From: Candidatus Aalborgicola danicus
Lineage (GTDB): Bacteria; Pseudomonadota; Gammaproteobacteria; Burkholderiales; Burkholderiaceae_C
Direction of reading: 5' to 3'
Assembly (NCBI GenBank): GCA_016703945.1
Contig: JADJBC010000051.1
Span: 124,001 to 188,000 of the forward strand
DNA: 64,000 nt
Shown: positions 8,544-16,939 of the stretch, piece after piece
Layout: the number at the start of each line of letters is the position of its first letter
Numbering within the stretch: the stretch's first letter is position 1
Notes under the pieces: generated by a model
The model's input: the letters and a program-made list of their open reading frames with translations, nothing else
Told to the model about the DNA's origin: nothing
Databases searched by the model: none
Translations under genes and position numbers: made by a program

Positions 8544-9491
8544 TCACGCAGCTAACAAGAATTGGTCCAGCTTGACAGCATCGGCGCAAAACGCGCGTAT
8601 GCCTTCGGCCAGCTTTTCGGTCGCCATGGCATCTTCATTGAGCGCAAAGCGGAAGCTGATTTCGTCAAAATGAACATGCGCCATGTCAGAGTGTTGGGCG
8701 GTGGCCGCATCCAGAGCCCGTGTCAGTGGCGCGTCCGTGGCGGCCAGCGTCGCCAATAAATCGGGGCTGATGGTCAGTAAATCGCAACCCGCCAGCGCCG
8801 TGATCTGGCCGACATTGCGAAAGCTTGCTCCCATGACCTCGGTGGCAATGCCAAACTTCTTGTAGTAGTGGTAGATCTGCGTGACGGATTTCACGCCCGG
8901 ATCATGGCGCCCGGCCATGTCAGCCTCGACCCACGTCGCCCCGGCCGACTTTTTATACCAGTCGTAAATGCGGCCGACAAACGGGGAAATCAGTTGCACC
9001 TTGGCCTGTCCGCAGGCCACGGCCTGGCAAAACGAGAACAACAAGGTCAGGTTGGTGTGGATGCCCTTACGCTCCAGTTGTTGGGCGGCTTGGATACCTT
9101 CCCAGGTGGCGGCGACCTTGATCAACACGCGGTCCACGGGAATGCCTTGCGCCTGGTACAGATCAATCAGGCGGTCGCCGCGCGCCACCGTAGCACTGGT
9201 GTCAAAACTAAGGCGGGCATCCACCTCGGTCGACACACGTCCCGGGATGATGGACAAAATCTCACACCCAAAACGCACCAACAGACGGTCCATGATTTCG
9301 TCCAGCGCTCGACCACGGAACTGGGCCACGGTGTTAGTGAGCAGTGGCGCGTAATCCGGCTTCTGGACGGCCTTGAGGATCAGCGACGGGTTGGTGGTTG
9401 CGTCCGTAGGCTGAAAGGCGCTCATTTGCTTGAAGTCGCCGGTGTCAGCCACGACGGTGGTGAATTGTTTGAGTGCGTCGAGTTGGTTCAT
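8544..9491 (-). CDS. tal: Transaldolase
   Basis: A 315-residue class I transaldolase of the non-oxidative pentose phosphate pathway, moving a dihydroxyacetone unit between sugar phosphates. The Schiff-base Lys lies in RVLIKVAATWEG, and the substrate pocket is marked by ATTNPSLI near residue 33 and SFRNVGQITALAGCD. Length equals the E. coli enzymes. It is divergent from zwf with a 62-base intergenic region holding a probable HexR operator, and is followed by pgi after 43 bases. Together tal, pgi and zwf cover the junction of glycolysis, Entner-Doudoroff and pentose phosphate flux. Confidence 0.97.
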   Translation of the reverse strand: MNQLDALKQFTTVVADTGDFKQMSAFQPTDATTNPSLILKAVQKPDYAPLLTNTVAQFRGRALDEIMDRLLVRFGCEILSIIPGRVSTEVDARLSFDTSATVARGDRLIDLYQAQGIPVDRVLIKVAATWEGIQAAQQLERKGIHTNLTLLFSFCQAVACGQAKVQLISPFVGRIYDWYKKSAGATWVEADMAGRHDPGVKSVTQIYHYYKKFGIATEVMGASFRNVGQITALAGCDLLTISPDLLATLAATDAPLTRALDAATAQHSDMAHVHFDEISFRFALNEDAMATEKLAEGIRAFCADAVKLDQFLLAA

Positions 9492-9514
9492 GGCTTGAAT
9501 TATCGGTGAAACAA

Positions 9515-9545
9515 AGTTACATTACGACGTCCTATTCTTGTAACT
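9515..9545. promoter_or_regulatory. Probable HexR/RpiR operator between tal and zwf
   Basis: AGTTACA at 9515-9521 and TGTAACT at 9539-9545 form a perfect 7-bp inverted repeat with 17 bases between, in the 62-base divergent promoter region. Known HexR sites are built from TGTAA/TTACA half-sites, and a hexR gene lies just downstream of zwf. Binding by that protein is inference. Confidence 0.55.
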
Positions 9546-9553
9546 ATCAAAAT

Positions 9554-11020
9554 ATGAGCTTTGATCTTGTCTTGTTCGGCGGCACGGGCGATCTGGCCTG
9601 GCGCAAGTTGATGCCCGCCTTGTTTCAGGCGTTTCGCCATGGCACCCTGCCCGAGGGCGGCCGCATTATCGGTATCGGCCGGGACGATCTGAGCAGCGAA
9701 CAATACCGCGCCCTGATGCAGTCGCGCTTTGACAAGGTGGACCTGGCCAAACGCCCCAGTGCCGAAGAGTTCGCCCGTTTTGCGGCGTTGCTGGACTTCA
9801 TTCGCATGGACCTCTCCAAGCCCGACGACTACACGCGTTTGGCCGAATCCCTGCAAACCCGTAATGCCGACACGGTGGTCATGTATGTGGCCACGGCCCC
9901 CAGTTTGTTCACCACGGTCTGCGAGCAGTTGGGTGCTTCCGGCCTGAACACCCCCAAGACCCGCGTGGTGCTGGAAAAGCCCCTGGGCCACGACCTGGCA
10001 TCCAACCGCGCCATCAACCGCTCGGTACGGCAGTTTTTCGAAGAAAAGCAGGTCTTTCGTATCGACCATTATCTGGGCAAGCCTGCGGTGCAAAACCTGT
10101 TTGCCTTGCGCTTTGGGAATGCGTTATTTGAGCCCCTGTGGCGGCGTGAACACATTGCCAATATCCAGATCACGATTGCCGAAGATCTGGGGGTCGAGAA
10201 ACGCGGCGCTTTCTACGAGACCACCGGCGCCCTGCGCGACATGGTGCAGAACCATGCGCTGCAACTGCTATGCGCCATTGGCATGGAGCCACCCATCAAC
10301 TCCCATGCCGATGCCATCCGCGACGAAAAACTCAAGGTATTGCGTTCGCTCAAACCCTGGACCCAGGAGTCGCTGACCCAGGATCTGGTGCGCGGCCAAT
10401 ATACCAGCGGCAGCATCGATGGCGCCAAGGTGCCCGGCTACCGGGAAGAGTTGGGCGTCGATCCGCAGAGCAATACCGAAACCTTTGTGGCGCTGCGCAC
10501 CGAGATCGCCAACTGGCGCTGGGCCGGGGTACCGTTTTACATCCGCACTGGCAAACGGCTGGCCGGCCGGGACGCCCGCATTGTGGTGAACTTCCGCCCG
10601 ACACCCCACGCGATCTTCAATTCACAAATGGGCATGGCCAATCGTCTGGTCATCAACCTGCAGCCCAAGGACGGACTGGAACTGCACCTGCTAGCGCAAG
10701 GCCAGAACAACCGCCAGAGCAAGGCCGGTGCATCGCAGTCCCTGGTACCGGTGCAACTGGACCTGGACTTTGACAAGCGTTTTGGCTCCGAACGGGTGGG
10801 TGCCTATGAGCGCTTGCTGCTCGACGTGATCGACGACCGCCTGAACCTGTTCGTGCGCAGCGACGAGCAGGAAGAAGCCTGGCGTTGGGTGGAGCCCATG
10901 ATCGACCACTGGGCCAACGATTCGCAAGGGCCACGTCCCTATGCAGCCGGCACCTGGGGGCCCAGCGCCTCCAGTGCCATGATTGCGCGTGACGGATACT
11001 GCTGGTCTGAAGAGAGCTGA
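9554..11020 (+). CDS. zwf: Glucose-6-phosphate dehydrogenase
   Basis: A 488-residue NAD(P)-linked enzyme oxidising glucose-6-phosphate to 6-phosphogluconolactone. The dinucleotide-binding motif is at the N terminus (LVLFGGTGDLAWRKLMPAL), and the substrate/catalytic signature RIDHYLGKPAVQNL is present. The start at 9554 (MSFDLVLFGG) was chosen because it gives the family's usual N terminus; the open frame further upstream runs through the divergent promoter region into tal. It is followed after 36 bases by the RpiR-type regulator gene, with which it likely forms an operon. Feeds the Entner-Doudoroff and oxidative pentose phosphate routes. Confidence 0.98.
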   Translation: MSFDLVLFGGTGDLAWRKLMPALFQAFRHGTLPEGGRIIGIGRDDLSSEQYRALMQSRFDKVDLAKRPSAEEFARFAALLDFIRMDLSKPDDYTRLAESLQTRNADTVVMYVATAPSLFTTVCEQLGASGLNTPKTRVVLEKPLGHDLASNRAINRSVRQFFEEKQVFRIDHYLGKPAVQNLFALRFGNALFEPLWRREHIANIQITIAEDLGVEKRGAFYETTGALRDMVQNHALQLLCAIGMEPPINSHADAIRDEKLKVLRSLKPWTQESLTQDLVRGQYTSGSIDGAKVPGYREELGVDPQSNTETFVALRTEIANWRWAGVPFYIRTGKRLAGRDARIVVNFRPTPHAIFNSQMGMANRLVINLQPKDGLELHLLAQGQNNRQSKAGASQSLVPVQLDLDFDKRFGSERVGAYERLLLDVIDDRLNLFVRSDEQEEAWRWVEPMIDHWANDSQGPRPYAAGTWGPSASSAMIARDGYCWSEES

Positions 11021-11056
11021 ACACGTGATGCCCCTCATTCTTTAGGACGACTTGCC

Positions 11057-11905
11057 ATGCTCGACCGTATCCAGGCCGCGTTGCCCTCCTTGGCCCCTGC
11101 TGAACAAAGGGTCGGCAAGTTGTGCCTGGCGGACCCGCGCGCATTTGCCAAGCTGCCGGTCAGCGTGTTGGCGGACCGCTCACACGTCAGCAAACCCACC
11201 GTGGTGCGGTTCTGCCGAAGCGTGGGGTACGACGGTTTGTCCGACTTCAAACGCAAACTGGCGGGCACAGTCAACGAGGGGGTGCCGTTTATCCACCGTA
11301 GCGTGGATGCCGACGACAAGACCGCTGACGTGATGGTGAAGGTGATCGACAACACGGTCGCGGCATTCCTGAAGTACCGCAACGAAGCCAGCACACTGGC
11401 CATCGATCGGGCCGTCGCGGCCCTGATGGTGGCTTATGAAGCCAAGAAGCGCATCCAGTTTTTTGGTGTCGGCAATTCAGGCGTGGTGGCGCAAGACGCG
11501 CACCACAAGTTTTTCCGCCTGGGTGTCAACACGGTCGCTTACAGCGACGGCCACATGCAAGTCATGAGTGCATCGACCTTAGGACCTGGTGATTGCGTCG
11601 TTGTCATCAGCAACTCCGGCAGAACCCGCGATCTGATGGACGCATGCGACATTGCACGCAAGAACGGAGCAACCACCATCGTGATCACCGCCAGTGGCTC
11701 TCCCTTGGCCAGTGCCGGTCACATTCACCTCAGTGCCGACCACCCGGAGAGTTTTGACAAATACAGCCCCATGGTCTCACGGCTGCTGCATTTGATGATC
11801 ATTGACATCCTGGCGACCTGCATGGCGCTGCGCATTGGTGGTGACACTTTGCAACCCGTTCTGCGCGATATGAAAAACAATTTGCGCAGCAAACGCTACA
11901 CGTAA
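11057..11905 (+). CDS. hexR: RpiR/HexR-family transcriptional regulator
   Basis: A 282-residue protein with an N-terminal RpiR-type helix-turn-helix (SVLADRSHVSKPTVVRFCRSV within residues 1-77) and a C-terminal SIS sugar-phosphate domain (about 120-260) with FGVGNSGVVAQDAHHKFFRLG and VVISNSGRTRDLMDA. In HexR proteins the SIS domain binds 2-keto-3-deoxy-6-phosphogluconate, which releases DNA. Its position after zwf and the inverted repeat at 9515-9545 suggest it represses zwf and tal-pgi. The ATG at 11057 has AGGA upstream. The symbol is by family and context. Confidence 0.9.
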   Translation: MLDRIQAALPSLAPAEQRVGKLCLADPRAFAKLPVSVLADRSHVSKPTVVRFCRSVGYDGLSDFKRKLAGTVNEGVPFIHRSVDADDKTADVMVKVIDNTVAAFLKYRNEASTLAIDRAVAALMVAYEAKKRIQFFGVGNSGVVAQDAHHKFFRLGVNTVAYSDGHMQVMSASTLGPGDCVVVISNSGRTRDLMDACDIARKNGATTIVITASGSPLASAGHIHLSADHPESFDKYSPMVSRLLHLMIIDILATCMALRIGGDTLQPVLRDMKNNLRSKRYT

Positions 11906-11923
11906 TCAGCAGGTTTTGCAGGA

Positions 11924-11944
11924 GTGCGCCCATGCTGGGCGCAC
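11924..11944 (+). other. Perfect 8-bp stem-loop after hexR
   Basis: GTGCGCCC-ATGCT-GGGCGCAC, 18 bases after the hexR stop codon and just before a terminator. It lacks its own T-run; it may protect the 3' end or assist termination. Confidence 0.55.
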
Positions 11945-11950
11945 CAAACA

Positions 11951-11984
11951 AAAAAACCCACTGTGTTGCCACAGCGGGTTTTTT
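11951..11984. terminator. Bidirectional terminator between hexR and porin gene
   Basis: AAAAAACCC-A-CTGTG, loop TTGC, CACAG-C-GGGTTTTTT. The symmetric A and T runs let it serve both the rightward hexR transcript and the leftward porin transcript. Confidence 0.9.
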
Positions 11985-12020
11985 AGCTTAGATCAACAAC
12001 TGGCTTGCGCCAGCGTCAGA

Positions 12021-13004
12021 TCAGAAGTTGTGGCGAACGCCGATACCGTATGTGTCAGTAGTTGTAGCAGTTGCACCCTTGAAGTATGTTCCAGGGGCAG
12101 CCTTAGCAGCTTTGCCGCTCTTGCCAGCGCTGTGGAACGCGCCGTACACAGTGGTACGCTTGCTCAGGCTGTAACCTGCGTACAGCAGGTAGTCGGTGTC
12201 ATCAAAGCCGGTGTCTTGAGCGACGTCAACTGTGAACTTCCATGGGCCCATAGGCATGGTGGCACCGAGGGAGAAACCTTCAGACTGACCAGCTGCGTCC
12301 TGGAAGCTGGCAGCCACTTTGAAAGCGCCAAAGTCGTAGCTACCGCCCAAAGCGTAGTTGCCGTCACCCGCGCTGCTGAGCTTGTTGTAAGACAGGGCTG
12401 CAGTCAATGGGCCACCAGAATAAATCAAGTTAGCATCAACTTTGCTAGTCGTACCAGCAGTGCCGCCGAGGTCCATCTCAGTCACATAACCCAAAGTTCC
12501 AGACACGCCGCCGAACTTGGCAGAGTAGCTGAACTCGCTGTTGTTACGCGAACCAGCGCCTGCCCAACCAAACTGGTTACCAACAGCTGTGAAGTTAGCA
12601 GCGCCAGTCAGTTCCCATGTGGCAACGCCGAAGAACGATGGAGTCAGCGTACGGCCAGCCTTGAAACGGCCAACGCCTGTGTCCAAAGCCATGTACGCGT
12701 AACGGCCGCTGGCAACGTCAGCAGCACCGTTTTCGTAGTTCAGGTTTTGCTCGAACTGAGCGGTCAGCTTCATGCCGCTGCCCAGATCTTCAACAACACG
12801 CATACCCCAACGGCTGTTGCCGTCGTTCAACAGCGTAGCAGCACCCAATGCTGCGGGGCCATTGCCAGACATGGACGCATCGCTACGCACGCCAGAAGCA
12901 TTGGTAGCGGAGATTGACAGGTCAGCAGTACCGTACAAAGTAACTTGCGCCATCGAGGCGGTCGAGGCTGCCAGAACAGCCAAAGCGATGAGGGTTTTTT
13001 TCAT
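12021..13004 (-). CDS. Outer-membrane porin, betaproteobacterial trimeric type
   Basis: A 327-residue porin. A signal peptide (MKKTLIALAVLAASTASMAQ) is followed by the first strand VTLYGTADLSIS, then alternating Gly/aromatic-rich beta strands, and the protein ends in Phe (GVRHNF), the usual C-terminal outer-membrane sorting signal. The family forms 16-stranded general-diffusion pores, as in Bordetella, Acidovorax and Comamonas. It is monocistronic, with a long leader upstream and a terminator at 11951-11984. Codon use is strongly biased and AT-richer than its neighbours, as expected of a highly expressed gene. Confidence 0.95.
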   Translation of the reverse strand: MKKTLIALAVLAASTASMAQVTLYGTADLSISATNASGVRSDASMSGNGPAALGAATLLNDGNSRWGMRVVEDLGSGMKLTAQFEQNLNYENGAADVASGRYAYMALDTGVGRFKAGRTLTPSFFGVATWELTGAANFTAVGNQFGWAGAGSRNNSEFSYSAKFGGVSGTLGYVTEMDLGGTAGTTSKVDANLIYSGGPLTAALSYNKLSSAGDGNYALGGSYDFGAFKVAASFQDAAGQSEGFSLGATMPMGPWKFTVDVAQDTGFDDTDYLLYAGYSLSKRTTVYGAFHSAGKSGKAAKAAPGTYFKGATATTTDTYGIGVRHNF

Positions 13005-13087
13005 TTCGGGTTTCTCAAAAAGGTTAAACAGCGGGCTCAGGTCCTACGGGATCAGTACCCCGGGCCAACCTCCTAGTTCAGGAAGTT

Positions 13088-13107
13088 GGGTCTATTGCAC
13101 CAGACCC
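13088..13107. promoter_or_regulatory. Inverted repeat in porin leader
   Basis: GGGTCT-N8-AGACCC, a perfect 6-bp dyad about 84 bases upstream of the porin start, in the 252-base gap between the porin and coq7 genes. It could be an operator or a leader hairpin; no regulator is identified. Confidence 0.3.
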
Positions 13108-13256
13108 ATGACTTTTTGGCAAAGCATTGCCCTTAAAAAGGCCCTAAAAACCCGAAATCCCGAGGCTTTCGTTGTTGGGTTGCAACAATTTGTTTCGCAC
13201 GTTCCCGAGCACAATCCGGATAAACTCCAATGCCAATCTTGGAACGGAGTTTTACC

Positions 13257-13874
13257 ATGGATTCGCTGCTAAATGCTGCTGACTCCGCCCTGCGCACCTT
13301 GTTTGCACACCCTCGTGCGGCTATGGCCTGCCCGACCGTTGCCGAGCAAGCAACACAACTCGATGCCGCACAAACCCGCGCAGCAGCTTCACTCATGCGG
13401 GTTAACCATGTGGGTGAAATCTGCGCCCAAGCGTTATATACAGCTCAGGCGCTTTCCACCAGCAACCCTGCCCTGCGTGCCCACTTCACGCGCGCATGCA
13501 TCGAAGAAACTGACCATCTGGCATGGACCGCACAACGCCTGAAGGAGCTGAACGCGCGCCCGTCTTTGCTAAACCCTTTTTGGTACGCTGGCGCCTTTGG
13601 CCTTGGCTTGATAGCTGGGCGGCTTGGAGACGCTGTCAGCCTCGGATTTGTCGTCGAGACTGAAGCTCAAGTTGGCGCACACTTACAAAGCCACCTCGAA
13701 CGGCTGCCGGAAAGCGACCATGCGTCCCGTGCCATCGTGGCCCAAATGCGGGACGACGAACTGCGGCACGCTCAGGACGCAACGGATGCCGGGGCCGTGG
13801 AACTACCCCAAGCGGTCAAGAACCTGATGCGCGGTGCGGCCAAGGTCATGACCACGGTAGCGCACAGAATATAG
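13257..13874 (+). CDS. coq7: 5-demethoxyubiquinone hydroxylase (Coq7 family)
   Basis: A 205-residue di-iron monooxygenase of ubiquinone synthesis, hydroxylating 2-polyprenyl-3-methyl-6-methoxybenzoquinol. The ferritin-like fold carries the iron ligands in MRVNHVGEICAQALY (Glu and nearby His), IEETDHLAWT (ExxH), a central Glu in FVVETEAQVGAHL, and DDELRHAQDA (ExxH). A glycine-rich hydrophobic stretch (FGLGLIAGRLGDAVSLGF) fits membrane association. The start at 13257 has GGAG upstream; an in-frame ATG nine codons earlier overlaps that ribosome site. Monocistronic, between the porin promoter region and the convergent osmC gene. Confidence 0.95.
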   Translation: MDSLLNAADSALRTLFAHPRAAMACPTVAEQATQLDAAQTRAAASLMRVNHVGEICAQALYTAQALSTSNPALRAHFTRACIEETDHLAWTAQRLKELNARPSLLNPFWYAGAFGLGLIAGRLGDAVSLGFVVETEAQVGAHLQSHLERLPESDHASRAIVAQMRDDELRHAQDATDAGAVELPQAVKNLMRGAAKVMTTVAHRI

Positions 13875-13908
13875 ACCCCGGCGGCGAATTCTGAGCCCCC
13901 TCGCTCCA

Positions 13909-14358
13909 TTAAATTTCGAGCACCTCAAAACTGGTGGTAATGTCGGCGGTTTTGCCCAACATGATGGTGGCCGAGCAGTATTTTTCGTGGCTCATGGCCA
14001 CGGCGCGCTCTACAGCCGCAGGTGGCACCGCCTTGCCGGTCACCGTAAAGTGCATGTGAATCTTCGTGAACACCTTGGGCTCGGTGGTTGCGCGTTCGGC
14101 GCTGAGCTTGACCGTGCAGCCCTGCACCGCATGGCGGCCCCGCTTCAGGATCAGCACCACGTCATAGGCCGTGCAACCCCCGGTGCCGGCCAACAAGGTC
14201 TCCATGGGACGCGGCGCCAGGTTTTGCCCCCCGTTTTCGGGCTTGTCAGCATCCGGCGCGCCATCCATCACCAGCGTATGGCCGCTACCGGTCTCGGCTA
14301 CAAACCCCATTCCCGAACGTGTGTTCAAACCGCCGGTCCAGCTCACTGTACATTCCAT
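13909..14358 (-). CDS. OsmC-family peroxide reductase-like protein
   Basis: A 149-residue OsmC/YhfA-type protein. The two catalytic cysteines are visible in AGTGGCTAYDVV and HEKYCSATIML. In this family they reduce organic hydroperoxides using thiol donors, in the cytoplasm. The start at 14358 (MECTVSWTGG) was preferred over an ATG six codons upstream because AGGAG lies 7 bases before it, inside the longer version. It is divergent from ilvA with about 80 bases between, so the two share a promoter region. It is closest to the YhfA-like group, which is less well characterised than Ohr. Confidence 0.9.
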   Translation of the reverse strand: MECTVSWTGGLNTRSGMGFVAETGSGHTLVMDGAPDADKPENGGQNLAPRPMETLLAGTGGCTAYDVVLILKRGRHAVQGCTVKLSAERATTEPKVFTKIHMHFTVTGKAVPPAAVERAVAMSHEKYCSATIMLGKTADITTSFEVLEI

Positions 14359-14438
14359 CGCCTCACTCCTTGGCATTGTTCATCCTCCGCAGCTGCGGTA
14401 TGGGGCGATTATCATGCGCTAACACTCTCGCCTCTGCC

Positions 14439-16043
14439 ATGACGACCCCATCGACCAAACCACTCAAGCCTGCCGACTACCTCAAGAAAATCCTGACCGC
14501 CCGGGTCTACGACGTGGCTTGTGAATCCGCCCTGGAGCCCGCCAAACTGCTGGGCAAACGCCTGCACAACACGGTACTGCTTAAGCGCGAGGACCAACAA
14601 CCAGTGCGCAGCTTCAAGTTGCGCGGTGCCTATAACAAAATGGCGCAACTGAGTGCGGAACAGCTCAAGTTGGGCGTCATTTGCGCGTCGGCCGGCAACC
14701 ATGCGCAAGGCGTCGCACTGAGCGCTTCCAAGTTGGGAACCCGGGCCGTGATCGTGATGCCCACCACCACGCCGCAAGTCAAGATCGATGCGGTGCGCGG
14801 GTTTGGCGGCGAAGTGGTCTTGCACGGCGATAGCTACTCGGATGCCTACACCCATTCCTTGACCTTGCAAAAAAAACAGGGCCTGACCTTTGTCCACCCC
14901 TTTGACGACCCGGACGTCATCGCCGGGCAAGGCACCATCGCCATGGAAATGCTGCGCCAGGTGCAAACCTTGCACATGCGCAGTGGCCATGAGTCGACCG
15001 ACCATGCTGTGCCACCGGCACTGGATGCCGTGTTTGTGGCCATTGGTGGTGGTGGTTTGGTGGCGGGTGTTGCCAACTACCTGAAGGCCGTGGACCCACG
15101 CATCAAGGTCATTGGTGTGCAGATGAACGACTCGGACGCGATGATCCAGTCGGTAAATGCCAAGAAACGCGTGACCTTGCCCGACGTTGGGCTGTTCTCG
15201 GACGGTACGGCCGTCAAGCTGGTGGGCGAAGAGACCTTTCGGATTGCCCGCGGTCTGGTCGACGAGTTCATGACGGTGGACACCGACGCCGTGTGTGCGG
15301 CCATCAAGGACATCTTTGTCGACACCCGCAGCATTGTGGAGCCCGCCGGGGCGCTGGCAGTTGCCGCCATCAAGCAGTATGTGGCCAAGAACAAGACCCG
15401 TGGCGAAACCTATGCCGCCATCCTGTGTGGCGCCAACATGAACTTTGACCGCCTGCGCTTTGTCGCGGAGCGCGCGGAAGTGGGGGAGGAACGTGAAGCT
15501 CTGTTTGCCGTAACGATTCCCGAAGAGCGCGGCAGTTTCAAACGGTTTTGCGAGTTGATCGGCGACTTGCCGGGTGGCCCGCGCAACGTGACCGAGTTCA
15601 ACTACCGCATCAGTGACGCGGCCAAAGCCCATGTGTTTGTCGGATTGACCACCCAGGGCAAAGGTGAATCGACCAAAATCGCATCGAACTTCAGCAAGCA
15701 CGGCTTCAATACGCTGGACCTGACCCACGATGAACTGGCCAAGGAGCACATTCGCCATATGGTGGGCGGCCACTCTGCGCTGGCCGACCAGGAACGTTTG
15801 CTGCGTTTTGTGTTCCCCGAGCGTCCCGGTGCATTGCTGAAATTTCTCAGCCTGATGCGCCCGGGGTGGAACATCAGCCTGTTCCATTACCGCAACCAAG
15901 GTGCCGACTACGGTCGCATTCTGGTTGGCCTGCAAGTGCCCAAGGCTGACGATAAGGCCTTTGCCAAATTTCTGCAGACGCTGGACTACCCGTATGTGGA
16001 GGAGACGGCCAATCCGGTCTACAAAATGTTCTTGCAAAGCTGA
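14439..16043 (+). CDS. ilvA: Threonine ammonia-lyase, biosynthetic
   Basis: A 534-residue pyridoxal-phosphate enzyme that deaminates threonine to 2-oxobutanoate, the first step of isoleucine synthesis. The PLP lysine lies in VRSFKLRGAYNKM (about residue 62), and the cofactor phosphate loop is IGGGGLVAGVANYLK. Two C-terminal ACT-like regulatory domains follow (about 350-430 and 440-530; the second has FVFPERPGALLKFLSLM), where isoleucine would inhibit. The start at 14439 gives MTTPSTKPLKPADYLKKIL, the usual N terminus. The next gene begins 2 bases after the stop, so the two are cotranscribed. Confidence 0.97.
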   Translation: MTTPSTKPLKPADYLKKILTARVYDVACESALEPAKLLGKRLHNTVLLKREDQQPVRSFKLRGAYNKMAQLSAEQLKLGVICASAGNHAQGVALSASKLGTRAVIVMPTTTPQVKIDAVRGFGGEVVLHGDSYSDAYTHSLTLQKKQGLTFVHPFDDPDVIAGQGTIAMEMLRQVQTLHMRSGHESTDHAVPPALDAVFVAIGGGGLVAGVANYLKAVDPRIKVIGVQMNDSDAMIQSVNAKKRVTLPDVGLFSDGTAVKLVGEETFRIARGLVDEFMTVDTDAVCAAIKDIFVDTRSIVEPAGALAVAAIKQYVAKNKTRGETYAAILCGANMNFDRLRFVAERAEVGEEREALFAVTIPEERGSFKRFCELIGDLPGGPRNVTEFNYRISDAAKAHVFVGLTTQGKGESTKIASNFSKHGFNTLDLTHDELAKEHIRHMVGGHSALADQERLLRFVFPERPGALLKFLSLMRPGWNISLFHYRNQGADYGRILVGLQVPKADDKAFAKFLQTLDYPYVEETANPVYKMFLQS

Positions 16044-16045
16044 CC

Positions 16046-16939
16046 ATGGGAATATCACTCGACGGCAAACTGGTGGTGGCCATATCCAGCCGTGCCTTGT
16101 TCGACTTTGAAGAAGAAAACCAGGTGTTTGAACAGTCGGACGACACCGCCTATATGCGCTTGCAACTGGAGCGGCTGGAGATACCCGCCAAGCCAGGTGT
16201 CGCGTTTTCTCTGGTGCAGAAGTTGCTGGCCTTTAACGCGGAGACGGCACAAAAGGTCGAAGTGGTGATTCTGTCGCGCAATGACCCGGTGAGCGGTTTG
16301 CGGGTGATGAAGTCCGCAGCGCACTACGCCTTGCCTATCATCCGCTGTTCTTTCACGCGAGGTGAACCGCCCTGGCGCTACCTCAAACCCTTGCGCGCCA
16401 ATTTGTTTCTCAGCACACACCTGAGCGATGTGCGTGCCGCTTTGGCGGCGGGCGTGCCTGCGGCACAGGTTTACCCCCAGTCGGCGCATGCCAGCGACGC
16501 ACACCCCAATGAGGTTCGCATCGCGTTTGACGGTGACGCCGTACTGTTCAGCGATGAAGCGGAACGGGTTTACCAATCCCAAGGGCTTTCCGCGTTTCAG
16601 CAACATGAAATGGACAAGGTTGCCCTGCCGTTGCCGGACGGCCCTTTCAAACCCTTGCTGGTCGCCTTGCACCGATTGCAACAGGCCTCTACCCCCCAAA
16701 TGCGGATCCGCACGGCCCTGGTCACCGCCCGCAGCGCTCCGGCCCATGAACGCGCCATTCGCACCCTGATGGACTGGAACATCGCGGTGGACGAGGCCAT
16801 GTTCCTGGGGGGTCTGGACAAGGGAGAGTTTCTGCGTGAATTCGAACCGGACTTCTTCTTTGACGACCAGACCGGTCACATCGAGTCGGCAGCCCGCCAT
16901 GTGCCGTCAGGCCATGTGGTCAGTGGTATTCGGAATTAA
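16046..16939 (+). CDS. 5'-nucleotidase (cytosolic NT5C1-like, PF06189)
   Basis: A 297-residue protein of the 5'-nucleotidase family related to animal cytosolic 5'-nucleotidase 1A. The N-terminal part carries VVAISSRALFDFEEEN (HAD-like motif I region) and VVILSRNDPVSGLRVM. An internal IAFDGDAVLFSDEAERVY holds the DxD-type nucleophile, and FFFDDQTGHIESA near the C terminus is the metal-binding acidic motif. It should dephosphorylate nucleoside monophosphates in the cytoplasm. It starts 2 bases after ilvA, and its last codons overlap convergent queC by 4 bases. Confidence 0.9.
   Translation: MGISLDGKLVVAISSRALFDFEEENQVFEQSDDTAYMRLQLERLEIPAKPGVAFSLVQKLLAFNAETAQKVEVVILSRNDPVSGLRVMKSAAHYALPIIRCSFTRGEPPWRYLKPLRANLFLSTHLSDVRAALAAGVPAAQVYPQSAHASDAHPNEVRIAFDGDAVLFSDEAERVYQSQGLSAFQQHEMDKVALPLPDGPFKPLLVALHRLQQASTPQMRIRTALVTARSAPAHERAIRTLMDWNIAVDEAMFLGGLDKGEFLREFEPDFFFDDQTGHIESAARHVPSGHVVSGIRN

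Noticed and set aside
11916..12917. 333-codon frame antisense to the porin
   Set aside because: Ser/Val/Cys-rich shadow frame; the porin with signal peptide and terminal Phe is the real gene.
14412..16058. 548-codon frame antisense to ilvA
   Set aside because: IlvA on the plus strand is complete and recognisable; the antisense frame has no similarity to known folds.
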